A stretch of DNA of 55,066 bases from Azospirillum brasilense. GTDB taxonomy: Bacteria > Pseudomonadota > Alphaproteobacteria > Azospirillales > Azospirillaceae. A program made the translations under genes and the position numbers. Shown here piece by piece: positions 25,101 to 34,315 of the stretch (the first letter of the stretch is position 1; every line of letters begins with the position of its first letter). The notes beneath the pieces are model-generated. The model was not told where the DNA came from. It was given only the letters and a program-made list of their open reading frames with translations, and ran no database searches. The stretch spans positions 1 through 55,066 of the forward strand of contig NZ_VITH01000025.1 of NCBI RefSeq assembly GCF_007827815.1, written 5' to 3'.

Positions 25101-26339
25101 TTACGTCGCCGGGAAGTTGGCCTTCGCCTCCGCGAAGTACTCGGGGAAGATCACCTTGATGTCCTCGCCCTGGATCTGCGTGTTGATCGGGGTGGCGCCC
25201 TCGTTCTGGCCGTTGACGAACTTCGTCGGGCCGTAGGGCATGATGTGGCCCTCGAAGGTGGAGCTGTTCAGCGCCTCGATGATCTTCTTACGGTCGGCGG
25301 AACCGGCGCGCTCGATGGCGTCGGCGAGCAGAAGCACGTTCGAATAGTTCAGCGGGACGTTGTAGGCGAAGGACTTGCCCTGCGCCTCCACCGCCTTGCG
25401 CAGCGCCTGGGCCTGCGGATTCTGCGGGTCGTGCCAGTGGTTGCAGTCGATGACGTTCTGGGCCGCCTGCGGGAACTCCTTGACGAAGCGTCCGTTCGAC
25501 GCCGCCCCGCCCAGCACCGCGTAGACGCCCTTCGGCTTGATGCGCTGCTGCTGCATGGTGCGGGCGAGCAGAACGAACTCGCCGTAGTAGTTGGACGGGA
25601 TGACGAGATCCGGGTTCAGCGAGCGGATGCGCAGCGCCACGTTGGACATGTCGCGCGCCGGAGTCGGGTGGGCGATGGTCTCCAGGATCTCAAAGCCGCG
25701 CTTGGGCAGCTCGGTCTGCAGCAGCTTGGCGAGGCCGGAGCCGAACAGGCCGTCCTCATGGACCAGCACGACGGTCTTCGCCGGCTTGCCGGCCAGCTCG
25801 TTGATCTTGGTCAGGTTGTCGAGCGCGACCTGGGTGACCTTGCCGAAGCCGGGGCTGAAGCGGAAGGTGTTGGTCAGGCCGCGCGCCATGATCTGGTCCG
25901 ACACGCCGACATCGACCAGATAGGGCAGATCGTAGCGCGCCGCCGCCTGCGAGGCGGCGAGGCAGATCGGGCTGGCGAAGCCGCCGACGATGGCGCACAC
26001 GCCCTCGGCCTGCATGCGCTCCACCTCCTGCGTGCCGGCCTCCGGCGTGGAGCGGGCGTCGCCGAAGACCATCTCGATCTTGGCGCCGCCCAGCGCCTTG
26101 AGGCCGCCCGCCGCGTTGATCTCGTTGATCGCCATCTCGGCGCCGAGCCGGCCGAGGTCGCCGTCATGGGCGAGCGCGCCGGTCACCGGCTGGAGGATGC
26201 CGATCTTCACGGCCGGGGTCTGCGCCCGCAGAATCGACGGGGCGCCCACCGTCGCGAAGGCGGCTGCCGCGGCGCCCGCCTTGAGCACCGTGCGGCGGGA
26301 AACGCCGAAGAGTGCGGAGTCCTGAACCGAACGTCCCAT
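25101..26339 (-). CDS. ABC transporter substrate-binding protein (LivK/HAAT family), Tat-exported
   Basis: A 412-residue periplasmic binding protein of the type-I Leu/Ile/Val family. The leader contains the twin-arginine motif SRRTVLKAGAAAAAFATVG and a cleavage-like ILRAQ at about residue 40. The mature domain begins VKIGILQPVTGALAHDGD. It is encoded five bases after the GntR gene and ahead of livHMGF, so it delivers the operon's substrate to the importer. Close relatives carry amino acids, amides or aromatic acids, and the ligand cannot be assigned. Confidence 0.92.
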   Translation of the reverse strand: MGRSVQDSALFGVSRRTVLKAGAAAAAFATVGAPSILRAQTPAVKIGILQPVTGALAHDGDLGRLGAEMAINEINAAGGLKALGGAKIEMVFGDARSTPEAGTQEVERMQAEGVCAIVGGFASPICLAASQAAARYDLPYLVDVGVSDQIMARGLTNTFRFSPGFGKVTQVALDNLTKINELAGKPAKTVVLVHEDGLFGSGLAKLLQTELPKRGFEILETIAHPTPARDMSNVALRIRSLNPDLVIPSNYYGEFVLLARTMQQQRIKPKGVYAVLGGAASNGRFVKEFPQAAQNVIDCNHWHDPQNPQAQALRKAVEAQGKSFAYNVPLNYSNVLLLADAIERAGSADRKKIIEALNSSTFEGHIMPYGPTKFVNGQNEGATPINTQIQGEDIKVIFPEYFAEAKANFPAT

Positions 26340-26344
26340 AACGC

Positions 26345-27214
26345 TCAACTCCTCTGCTTGATGGCCCGCGAGCCGCGGGTGGGCTTTTCGCCCGCTTTGT
26401 TTTTGTCGGCCTTGGTCTTCTCGGCCTTGGCAATTTCGGATGCGCGCGGCCGGCCCAGGGCCGGGCTCCAGCGCCGCTCCCCGTCGTCGCCGATGCGCAC
26501 CAGATCCATGTGGAAGCTGTAGCGGTCGGGCCGGTACAGCGCGTGCAGATGCTCCACCCCGCGGCCGGACGGGTCGTGCACGATGCGGGTCAGCGTCAGC
26601 AGCGGCGAGCCGATCTCCAGATCGAGCGCCGCCGCCGGCTCCGGCCCGGCCAGCGTGGCGTTGATCGCCTGGGTCGCCCGCTCGGTCTTCACGCCCGACC
26701 GTTCGATCAGCTCCAGCAGCGGGCGCGCCGCCAGCTCCGCCTCCGAATAGGTCAGGCCGAGCCATTCCGGCACATGGGTGGTCAGGTAGGAAAAGGGCTC
26801 CCCGTCGATCAGCCGGACGCGCACCGACCGCTGGACCCGCTCGCCCGGCTTCAGCCCCAGACTCTCGGCGATGGCCTCCGGCGGCGCGACATAGCCGAAG
26901 GAGAGCAGCTTCACGTCGGTGCTGCGCCCCATGTCGATCAGGTGCGACAGCACGTTGGAGAGGTCGGCGACGATCGGACGGACCGCGCGGCTGTCATGGA
27001 CGAAGGTGCCGGAGCCAGGCTTGCGCTGCACCAGCCCTTCCTTCTCCAACAGGTCGAGCGCCCGGCGCACGGTCACCCGCGACACGGCGTGCTCGGCGGC
27101 CAGCGCCGGTTCCCCCGGCAGGCGCTCGCCCGGCGGCAGGTCGCCGGCGATGATGCGGTCGCGCAGCAGCAGATAGATCCGGCGCGCCTTCAGCGGTTCG
27201 ACCGACGACTTCAC
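26345..27214 (-). CDS. GntR/HutC-family transcriptional regulator
   Basis: A 289-residue regulator. The GntR winged helix spans about residues 10-75 (IYLLLRDRIIAGDLPPGERL, EHAVSRVTVRRALDLLEKEG, GSGTFV), followed by a UTRA effector domain (VQRSVRVRLIDGEPFSYLTT). The last 25 residues are a Lys/Arg-rich tail (KADKNKAGEKPTRG). The GTG at 27214 is preferred because AAGGAGG lies nine bases upstream and it matches the family N-terminus. As the first gene of the operon, with a palindrome in its own promoter, it is most likely autoregulated and represses the whole catabolic unit until a pathway metabolite binds. Confidence 0.9.
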   Translation of the reverse strand: MKSSVEPLKARRIYLLLRDRIIAGDLPPGERLPGEPALAAEHAVSRVTVRRALDLLEKEGLVQRKPGSGTFVHDSRAVRPIVADLSNVLSHLIDMGRSTDVKLLSFGYVAPPEAIAESLGLKPGERVQRSVRVRLIDGEPFSYLTTHVPEWLGLTYSEAELAARPLLELIERSGVKTERATQAINATLAGPEPAAALDLEIGSPLLTLTRIVHDPSGRGVEHLHALYRPDRYSFHMDLVRIGDDGERRWSPALGRPRASEIAKAEKTKADKNKAGEKPTRGSRAIKQRS

Positions 27215-27271
27215 TGTGCCCCGCCTCCTTCTCGCTGGAAACCGGTGTCCGTCTCTCCATAAGACAGGAAC

Positions 27272-27301
27272 CTGTATGATCCATAATACAGCTTCGGTCA
27301 A
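27272..27301 (-). promoter_or_regulatory. Promoter of the 13-gene operon with candidate GntR operator
   Basis: A perfect inverted repeat CTGTAT-N8-ATACAG lies at 27272-27291; including inner positions it is an 18-base near-palindrome. On the minus strand a TTGACC -35-like box (27296-27301) is followed 17 bases later by CATACA, which overlaps the palindrome. A regulator bound there would block RNA polymerase. This is the expected layout for repression by the GntR protein encoded directly downstream. Confidence 0.55.
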
Positions 27302-27370
27302 CAGCGATGTTGGGGAAACGGACGATCGGCGCCGGGACCCGTGTCGGATGTCGCGGGGACGGGAAACGCA

Positions 27371-27401
27371 AACGGCCCGCCTCGGGGGGAGGCGGGCCGT
27401 T
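27371..27401 (-). terminator. Intrinsic-type terminator after fmdB
   Basis: The hairpin arms AACGGCCCGCCT (27371-27382) and AGGCGGGCCGTT (27390-27401) have 12 perfect pairs and a seven-base loop. It lies 23 bases past the fmdB stop, and on the minus strand a short T-run (TGCGTTTCCC) follows. It closes the urt-fmd operon and insulates it from the GntR operon promoter. Confidence 0.75.
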
Positions 27402-27424
27402 CGGTGGTGGTCGTCTTCAACGCG

Positions 27425-27778
27425 TCAGTGGCTGATCATCCACGGCCGCGCCGTCGGGAAGCCCTTCGCCCCGTCGGGGGTGCGGAGCACCGAGCGTCCC
27501 TTCTTGCCACCACCACCACCGCCGCAGCCGCAGCCCGGTCCGTGCTTGTGCGTCGGCCCGACCTCCGACAGCAGCTTGGGCCGGTCGGCGCTGCGCTCGT
27601 TGGTGGCGTGCGCCGTCCGGACGGTGGCCGACAGCCCGGAGAAGGCCGGCGCCATGCGGATCACCCGCTGCGACGGTGTTCCGCAATCGGGACAGGGCTG
27701 CGGCAGACCGCTTTCCGCCATCGGCCGCATTCCCGTGAAGTCGCCGCAGGTCGGGCACTCGTAATCGTACATCGGCAT
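27425..27778 (-). CDS. fmdB: FmdB-family zinc-ribbon protein
   Basis: A 117-residue protein with an N-terminal zinc ribbon: MPMYDYECPTCGDF, then CPDCGTPSQRV, giving four cysteines in two CxxC knuckles. The middle is unremarkable. The C-terminal half has an HKHGPGCGCGGGGGG run that could also bind metal. FmdB is encoded next to formamidase in Methylophilus and was proposed to regulate the amide operon; its biochemical role is not settled. It lies 25 bases after fmdA and ends the operon. Confidence 0.88.
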   Translation of the reverse strand: MPMYDYECPTCGDFTGMRPMAESGLPQPCPDCGTPSQRVIRMAPAFSGLSATVRTAHATNERSADRPKLLSEVGPTHKHGPGCGCGGGGGGKKGRSVLRTPDGAKGFPTARPWMISH

Positions 27779-27803
27779 GGCGCGGCCTCCCTTCTCTCTC
27801 TCT

Positions 27804-29036
27804 TTACACGCGGTCCTGGGCGATCGGCATGTCGACGTCGCCCTTGATGAACTTCGTCGGGCCGTCGGCGTTCGGGGTGATGTCGAAGTCGAAGATCTGC
27901 GTCGGCAGGAACAGGGTGGCGCAGGCGTTCGGCACATCGACCACGCCGCTGATGTGCCCCTGCACCGGTGCGGTGCCGAGGATCGAGTAGGCCTGGGCGC
28001 CGGAGTAGCCGAACTTCTTCAGATACTCGATGGCGTTCAGGCAGGCCTGGCGATAGGCGACATGGACGTCCAGGTAATGCTGCTCGCCCGCCTCGTCGAC
28101 CGAGATACCCTCGAAGATCAGGTAGTCGTTGTAGGTCGGGACGATCGGGCTCGGCTTGAAGATCGGGTTCTTGATGCCGTACTTCGCCATGCCGTCCTTG
28201 ATCAGGTTGACCTTCAGATGCGCCCAGCCGGCCATCTCGATGGCGCCGCAGAAGGTGATCTCGCCGTCGCCCTGGCTGAAATGCAGGTCGCCCATCGACA
28301 GGCCGGCGCCCTTCACATAGACCGGGAAGTAGATGCGCGAGCCGCGCGACAGGTCCTTGATGTCGCAATTGCCGCCATGCTCGCGCGGCGGCACGGTGCG
28401 CGCACCCTCCGCCGCCGCCTTGTCGCGGGCCTCGCCCTTCAGCCGGCCCATGTGCGCGGTCGGCGCATAGGGCGGGTTGGCGAGGCCGGGGACGCGGGTC
28501 GGGTTGGTGTCGATCAGCGCCTGCTCGCGCTTGTTCCACTTGGCCAGCAGGTCGTGCGACGGCAGGCAGCCGATCAGGCCGGGATGGATCAGCCCGGCGA
28601 AGCGCACGCCGGGGATGTGGCGCGACTTGGTGAACATGCCCTCGAAGTCCCAGATCGACTTCTGGGCCAGCGGGAAATGCTCGGTCAGGAAGCCGCCGCC
28701 ATTCTGCTTGGAGAAGAAGCCGTTGAAGCCCCACTGCTGCTGCGGGAAGGCGCCGATGTCCAGCAGGTCGACGACCAGCAGGTCGCCCGGCTCCGCCCCC
28801 TCGACCCCGACCGGGCCGGACAGGAAATGCACCTGGCTGAGATCGACGTCGCGCACGTCGGCGGCATCGTCGTCGTTTTTGATCTGCCCGCCGGTCCAGT
28901 CGTAGCATTCCAGGATGAAGTCGTCGCCCGGCTTCACCGTCACCGCCATCGGGATGTCCGGATGCCAGCGGTTGTGGATCATGTCGTTCTCATAGGGAGA
29001 CTGCGACAGGTCGGCCTTGATCAGGGTGTCAGCCAT
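27804..29036 (-). CDS. fmdA: Formamidase (acetamidase/formamidase family)
   Basis: A 410-residue cytoplasmic amidohydrolase releasing ammonia from formamide and perhaps other short amides. It matches the FmdA family in length and throughout, for example NRWHPDIPMAVTVKPGD, GPVGVEGAEPGDLLVVDLLD, GVRFAGLIHPGLIGCLPS, REHGGNCDIKDLSRGS and SMGDLHFSQGDGEI. The metal-ligand residues of the family lie in the last three blocks. AAGGAAGAG precedes the ATG at 29036. It follows the urea/amide importer genes, so uptake and hydrolysis are coupled. It is unrelated to the nitrilase-fold amidase AmiE encoded at 43989-45026. Confidence 0.94.
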   Translation of the reverse strand: MADTLIKADLSQSPYENDMIHNRWHPDIPMAVTVKPGDDFILECYDWTGGQIKNDDDAADVRDVDLSQVHFLSGPVGVEGAEPGDLLVVDLLDIGAFPQQQWGFNGFFSKQNGGGFLTEHFPLAQKSIWDFEGMFTKSRHIPGVRFAGLIHPGLIGCLPSHDLLAKWNKREQALIDTNPTRVPGLANPPYAPTAHMGRLKGEARDKAAAEGARTVPPREHGGNCDIKDLSRGSRIYFPVYVKGAGLSMGDLHFSQGDGEITFCGAIEMAGWAHLKVNLIKDGMAKYGIKNPIFKPSPIVPTYNDYLIFEGISVDEAGEQHYLDVHVAYRQACLNAIEYLKKFGYSGAQAYSILGTAPVQGHISGVVDVPNACATLFLPTQIFDFDITPNADGPTKFIKGDVDMPIAQDRV

Positions 29037-29092
29037 GGTTTGCTCTTCCTTATTGGTGGACTGATGGGGTGACGAAGGGGTGGATGCTGCGA

Positions 29093-29193
29093 GCCCCCTC
29101 CCCGGCCCTCCCCCGCTCCGCGGGAGAGGGGGCTTTGCACGAAGCGGCGTCCGTCCCCTCTCCCGCGAAGCGGGGGAGGGTTAGGGAGGGGGC
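29093..29193. repeat. REP-like palindromic repeat, copy A
   Basis: This is a 101-base element whose ends are inverted (GCCCCCTCCC at the left, GGGAGGGGGC at the right). It is built of two C/G-rich hairpins around a GAAGCGGCGTCCGTCCCCTC core. It is nearly the same as copy B at 35288-35389. It starts one base past the stop of the MCP-UrtA gene (minus-strand sense) and precedes fmdA. Confidence 0.8.
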
Positions 29194-29194
29194 C

Positions 29195-31615
29195 TCAGGC
29201 CGCCAGTTCCCGGAATCCGTCCGGAAAGGGGTTCGGCTCGATCAGGTCGCGGGTCTCGAAGACCACGTCGAACTGACCGTCGCGCCGGGCGCGGCCGATG
29301 CGGGTGCGGGTCCACAGGTGATGGTTCTCGTGGATGCGCAGCGGCCCGGCCGGCGCCCCGGCGAACTCGATGCCGGGCGAGGCGGCGATGACGCGCGCCA
29401 CGTCGAAGCTGCCGGCCTTCTCGACCGCCAGCATCCACAGCCAGGGGCCAAGATAGGCGTTGTGGGTGACGTCGCCGATGACGCTGTCCGCCCCCCACAT
29501 CGCCTTGAAGGCGGCGACGAAGGCGCGGTTGGCCGGCAGCTCCAGGCTCTGGAAATACTTGGCGCAGGTGAAGGCCCCGGCGATGTAGTCGCCGCCGATG
29601 CCCATCATCTCGTCCTCGGTGACGCTGTTGGTCATCAGGATCTGGCGGTCCAGCTCGATCCCGGCGGCCTTGAGCTGCTTGTAGAAGGCGACGTTCGAAC
29701 CGCCGACGACGATGGCGTAGACGACGTCGGGCTTGGCTGCCTTGATGCGCGCGACGATGCTCTCGAAGCGGGTGTCGCCGAGTTCGGCGTAGTCCTCGCC
29801 GACGACGCGGCAGCCCTTGGCCTCGATGTGGCGCCGCGCGATGGCGTTCGACGCGCGCGGCCAGATGTAGTCCGATCCGACGAGGAAGAAGCTCTTCGCC
29901 CCCTTCTCGCGCATCACCCAGTCCAGCCCGGCGAGAATCTGCTGGGTCGCCTCCTGCCCGGTGTAGATGACGTGGCGGGACTGCTCCAGTCCCTCGTAGA
30001 AGGTCGGGTAATAGAGCAGGCCGTCGCGCTTCTCCAGGACCGGCAGCACCTCCTTGCGCGAGGCCGAGGTCCAGCAGCCGAAGATCGCCGCCACCTTGTC
30101 CTGCGCCAGCAGCTTGTCGGCACGGGCCGCGAAGGTCGGCCAATCGCTGGCGCCGTCCTCCTGAGCGATCTCGATCCGCCGGCCCAGCACGCCGCCGGCA
30201 TCGTTGATCTGCTGGATCGCCAGCATCTCCGCCTGGATCGACCCGCCCTCGCTCAGCGCCATGGTGCCGGTGGCGGAATGGAGGATGCCGACCGTCACCG
30301 CCTCGTCGGTGACGGCGATGCCGCTCTTGTTGACGATGGCCGTGGCCGGCGCGCCCGGCGCCAGTCCCTGGACGCGCCGCGCCGTGCCCGCCGCCATCAG
30401 GCGCCCGGCCACGGACGCGCGGCGGCGCAACGCCGATTGCAGGCTGACCTCCGCCAGGAAATTGTTGACCTCGCGGCTCAGCTCGTCGGCGTGACCGGCG
30501 ACCTGCGAGGCGGCACCGAGCACTTGCCCGGCCGCCATGCCGGTGTCGGACGCGGCATCCGACACGCCGACGATGTTGGAGGCCACGCTCTCGGTGCCGC
30601 GCGCCGCCTCCTGCACGTTGCGGGCGATCTCGCGGGTGGCCGCCCCCTGCTGCTCGACGGCGGCGGCGATGGCCGAGGCGATCTCGTTGATCTCGGCGAT
30701 GGTGCCGGCGATGGCGCGGATGGCCTCGACCGCTTCGCCCGTCGCCGACTGGATGGCGCCGACCTGGGTGGCGATGTCCTCCGTCGCCTTGGCGGTCTGG
30801 TTGGCCAAGGTCTTGACCTCGCTGGCGACGACGGCGAAGCCCTTGCCGGCCTCCCCCGCCCGCGCCGCCTCGATGGTCGCGTTCAGCGCCAGCAGGTTGG
30901 TCTGCCCGGCGATGCCCTGGATCAGCCCGATCACCTGCCCGATCCGCGCGGCGCTGTCGGCGAGGCTCTGCACCACCGCGTCGGTGCGGCGGGTGTCGGC
31001 CACTGCCCGGCCGGCGATGGCGGCCGACGAGGCGACCTGCCGGCCGATCTCCTGGATCGAGGCCGACAGCTCCTCGGTCGCCGTCGCCACGGTCTGCACG
31101 TTCATCGACGCCTGGGCCGAGGACTCCGACATCGCCGCCGACAGCCGGTTGCTGCGCTCGGCGGTGCCGCTCATCGCGGTGGCGGTGTCGGTCATTTCGC
31201 CGGCCGCCGAGGAGACGGTCTGCACCAGCCGGCCGACCTTGCCTTCGAAGTCGCGGGTCAGCGCCTCCAGCCGGGCGGCGCGTTCCTCCGTCGCCTTGCG
31301 CTCGGCGTCGCGCTGCGCCTCGTGGGCGGCGCGCGCCTCGGCGGCGGCGGCGATGCGGTCGAGGGCGGCGGCGAGGTCGCGCTGCGGATCGTTGCCGCCG
31401 ACCGCCGCATCGCCGGCCAGCGCGGCGGCCCGCTCGCCGAGCCGACGCAGCCCGGCGCCCTGGCGGTGGGCCAGCGCCGCCGCGGCGGCGGCCAACGCGG
31501 CCGAGAGCACGAGGCCGGCGGCCGGCACGGCGGGCGACCCGGCCAGCGGCGTCGCCACGGCGGTCAGCAGAGCGACCACGGCGCAGGCGGTGGACGCGGA
31601 CTTGGCGGATGTCAT
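29195..31615 (-). CDS. Fusion protein: methyl-accepting chemotaxis signalling domain plus C-terminal UrtA-like urea/amide-binding domain
   Basis: This is an 806-residue single open frame. Residues about 9-50 form two adjacent hydrophobic segments with almost no loop, a membrane-hairpin anchor. Residues about 55-130 are an Ala/Arg/Glu-rich coiled coil. Residues about 130-395 are an MCP signalling domain, including the CheA/CheW-contact hairpin tip GQTNLLALNATIEAARAGE (237-255) and GFAVVASEVKTLANQT. A short linker leads to a full-length UrtA domain (about 440-806; VGILHSATGTMALSEGGS, then GCWTSASRK, LLYYPTFYEGLEQS, DYIWPRASNAIAR). By eye it is identical to the operon's own UrtA at most positions. 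Normal chemoreceptors have the ligand domain first and periplasmic. Here no further membrane segment or signal precedes the binding domain, so both domains should be cytoplasmic. It lies 52 bases after urtE and before fmdA. I infer an internal sensor of imported urea or amide linked to chemotaxis. Confidence 0.9.
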   Translation of the reverse strand: MTSAKSASTACAVVALLTAVATPLAGSPAVPAAGLVLSAALAAAAAALAHRQGAGLRRLGERAAALAGDAAVGGNDPQRDLAAALDRIAAAAEARAAHEAQRDAERKATEERAARLEALTRDFEGKVGRLVQTVSSAAGEMTDTATAMSGTAERSNRLSAAMSESSAQASMNVQTVATATEELSASIQEIGRQVASSAAIAGRAVADTRRTDAVVQSLADSAARIGQVIGLIQGIAGQTNLLALNATIEAARAGEAGKGFAVVASEVKTLANQTAKATEDIATQVGAIQSATGEAVEAIRAIAGTIAEINEIASAIAAAVEQQGAATREIARNVQEAARGTESVASNIVGVSDAASDTGMAAGQVLGAASQVAGHADELSREVNNFLAEVSLQSALRRRASVAGRLMAAGTARRVQGLAPGAPATAIVNKSGIAVTDEAVTVGILHSATGTMALSEGGSIQAEMLAIQQINDAGGVLGRRIEIAQEDGASDWPTFAARADKLLAQDKVAAIFGCWTSASRKEVLPVLEKRDGLLYYPTFYEGLEQSRHVIYTGQEATQQILAGLDWVMREKGAKSFFLVGSDYIWPRASNAIARRHIEAKGCRVVGEDYAELGDTRFESIVARIKAAKPDVVYAIVVGGSNVAFYKQLKAAGIELDRQILMTNSVTEDEMMGIGGDYIAGAFTCAKYFQSLELPANRAFVAAFKAMWGADSVIGDVTHNAYLGPWLWMLAVEKAGSFDVARVIAASPGIEFAGAPAGPLRIHENHHLWTRTRIGRARRDGQFDVVFETRDLIEPNPFPDGFRELAA

Positions 31616-31667
31616 GGCGCATCCTTCTGTGGTGGGAGATGGGGTGGGGGCAATCCCTGGCCGCGCC

Positions 31668-32357
31668 CTAGACCGACAGCAGCCGCGCGACCTTCGCCTC
31701 GTCGACCTGATCGCGGCTGTCCTCGTGGACGATCTCGCCGTTCTCGATCACCAGCACGCGGTCGGCGATGTCGAGCGCGAAGCTCAGCACCTGCTCCGAC
31801 ACGATGATGCTGAGACCCTTCTCATCGCGGATGCGGCGCAGGGTGCGGGCCATCTCGCGGATGATCGACGGCTGGATGCCCTCCGTCGGCTCGTCGAGCA
31901 GCAGCACCTTCGGCTTGGTGGCGAGCGCGCGGGCGATGGCGAGCTGCTGCTGCTGCCCGCCCGACAGGTTGCCGCCGCGCCGTCCCTTCATCTCCAGCAG
32001 CACCGGGAACAGCTCGTACAGGTCCCCCGGCACGCTGCGCCCGCCATGGACGCTGAGGCCCGTCTCGATGTTCTCCTGGACCGTCATGGTCGGGAAGATC
32101 ATGCGGCCCTGCGGGACATAGGCGACGCCCTTGGCCACCCGCTCGTAGCTTTTCAGGCCGGTGATCTCGTCGCCGCCGATGCGGATGGCGCCGGAGCGCG
32201 TCGGCACGATCCCCATCAACGACTTCATCAGGGTCGTCTTGCCCATGCCGTTGCGGCCCATGATGGCGACGATCTCGTTGGGCGCCACGGTGAAGTCCAG
32301 CCCATGCAGGACCTCGCTCTCGCCGTAGGACACGCGGAGTTGATTGACGGACAGCAT
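31668..32357 (-). CDS. urtE: Urea/amide ABC transporter ATPase UrtE
   Basis: A 229-residue ATPase of the LivF/UrtE group, with Walker A GRNGMGKTTL, signature NLSGGQQQQLAIAR and Walker B VLLLDEPTEGIQPSI. UrtE proteins typically carry the GIQPSI segment after Walker B. It is the last of the five canonical urt genes and starts 33 bases after urtD. The first residues MLSVNQLRVSYGESEVLHG match the family start. Confidence 0.95.
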   Translation of the reverse strand: MLSVNQLRVSYGESEVLHGLDFTVAPNEIVAIMGRNGMGKTTLMKSLMGIVPTRSGAIRIGGDEITGLKSYERVAKGVAYVPQGRMIFPTMTVQENIETGLSVHGGRSVPGDLYELFPVLLEMKGRRGGNLSGGQQQQLAIARALATKPKVLLLDEPTEGIQPSIIREMARTLRRIRDEKGLSIIVSEQVLSFALDIADRVLVIENGEIVHEDSRDQVDEAKVARLLSV

Positions 32358-32390
32358 CTCTTGATCCCCCGCTGAATGGCCTGGATAGAC

Positions 32391-33137
<747 letters not shown>

Positions 33138-33150
33138 GCTCCGTCCCTCC

Positions 33151-34302
33151 TCAGTCGGCGGCGGTGTGGGGCGGGATGATCGGCGCCGCGGCGGGGATCG
33201 TCGTCCGGCCGACGGTCGGGCGGCGCAGCCGCGGGGCGATGTACTGCTGGTAGAGCCCGGCGAGGCCATTGGGGAACACCATCACCACGCCGATGAACAG
33301 GGCGCCCATCGCGAACAGCCACAGCTCCGGGAAGCTCTCCGACAGCATCGTCTTGGCCCAGTTGACCAGCAGCGTGCCGTAGACCGCGCCCAGCAGCGAC
33401 AGCCGGCCGCCGACCGCGCAGTAGATGACCATCTCGATCGAGGGCACGATGCCGACGAAGGACGGCGACATGAAGCCGACCTGGAGCGTGAACATCGCGC
33501 CACCCACCGCCGACAGCGCCGCGGCGAAGCAGAAGACGAAGATCTTGAAGTTTGCGACGTCGTAGCCGGAGAAGCGGACCCGGTCCTCCTTGTCGCGCAG
33601 CGCCACCAGGATGCGCCCGAGCTTGGAGCGGCGGACATAGAGGCAGAGCAGGATGCAGCCGATCAGCAGGGCGGCGTTGACGAAGTAGAGCACCAGCTTC
33701 GCCTCGTCGGTGCGGATGTCCCAGCCCTTCAGCGTGCGCAGGTCGGTGATGCCGTTGATGCCGCCGGTGTAGCCCTGCTGGCCGACGATCAGAATGGTCA
33801 GGATGGCGGCGAAGGCCTGGGTGATGATGGCGAAATAGACGCCGCCGACCCGCCGCTTGAACATCGCCAGCCCGACGATGAAGGCGAGCAGCGCCGGAAC
33901 CGCCACCACCGCGACGATGGAGAAGGTCAGGCTGTGGAACGGCTCCCAGAACCAGGGCAGCGCCGTGAGCTGGTTCCAGTCCATGAAGTCGGGGATGCCG
34001 GGGGTGGACTGGATCTTGGTCGCCTCGGGGCTGGAGGCCTCCAGCTTCAGGAACATCGCCATGCAGTAGCCGCCGATGCCGAAGAAGATGCCCTGCCCCA
34101 GCGACAGGATGCCGGCGCTGCCCCAGCACAGCACGAGGCCGAGCGCCACGAAGGCGTAGGTCAGGTACTTGCCGACCATGTTCAGCCGGAAGATGTCGAG
34201 CCCCAGCGGGAGGACGACCACCAGCAGGGCGGCCAGCAGCAGGATGCCGGCGACGTCACCGTCGATGCGCCCGAGAAGGCCGTTTTGAGGGTTGCGCGTC
34301 AT
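33151..34302 (-). CDS. urtC: Urea/amide ABC transporter permease UrtC
   Basis: A 383-residue permease with roughly ten hydrophobic segments. Markers are GLVLCWGSAGILSLGQGIFFGIGGYCMAM (beginning GLVLCWGSAGIL), RRVGGVYFAIITQAF and the coupling loop SKLGRILVALRDKEDRVRFSGYD. The C-terminus is Pro/Ile-rich and polar. UrtC is the longer of the two permeases. Together with UrtB it forms the membrane pore for high-affinity urea or short-chain amide uptake (HAAT family; FmdE/F in Methylophilus are the amide relatives). Confidence 0.95.
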   Translation of the reverse strand: MTRNPQNGLLGRIDGDVAGILLLAALLVVVLPLGLDIFRLNMVGKYLTYAFVALGLVLCWGSAGILSLGQGIFFGIGGYCMAMFLKLEASSPEATKIQSTPGIPDFMDWNQLTALPWFWEPFHSLTFSIVAVVAVPALLAFIVGLAMFKRRVGGVYFAIITQAFAAILTILIVGQQGYTGGINGITDLRTLKGWDIRTDEAKLVLYFVNAALLIGCILLCLYVRRSKLGRILVALRDKEDRVRFSGYDVANFKIFVFCFAAALSAVGGAMFTLQVGFMSPSFVGIVPSIEMVIYCAVGGRLSLLGAVYGTLLVNWAKTMLSESFPELWLFAMGALFIGVVMVFPNGLAGLYQQYIAPRLRRPTVGRTTIPAAAPIIPPHTAAD

Positions 34303-34315
34303 GGTGAAGGACTCC

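Noticed and set aside
29069..31807. A 912-residue open frame opposite the MCP-UrtA gene
   Set aside because: It is a mirror of a real gene in very GC-rich DNA. Its composition (Arg/Ala/Gly/Asp/His-rich) shows no recognisable domain, while the minus strand has clear domains.
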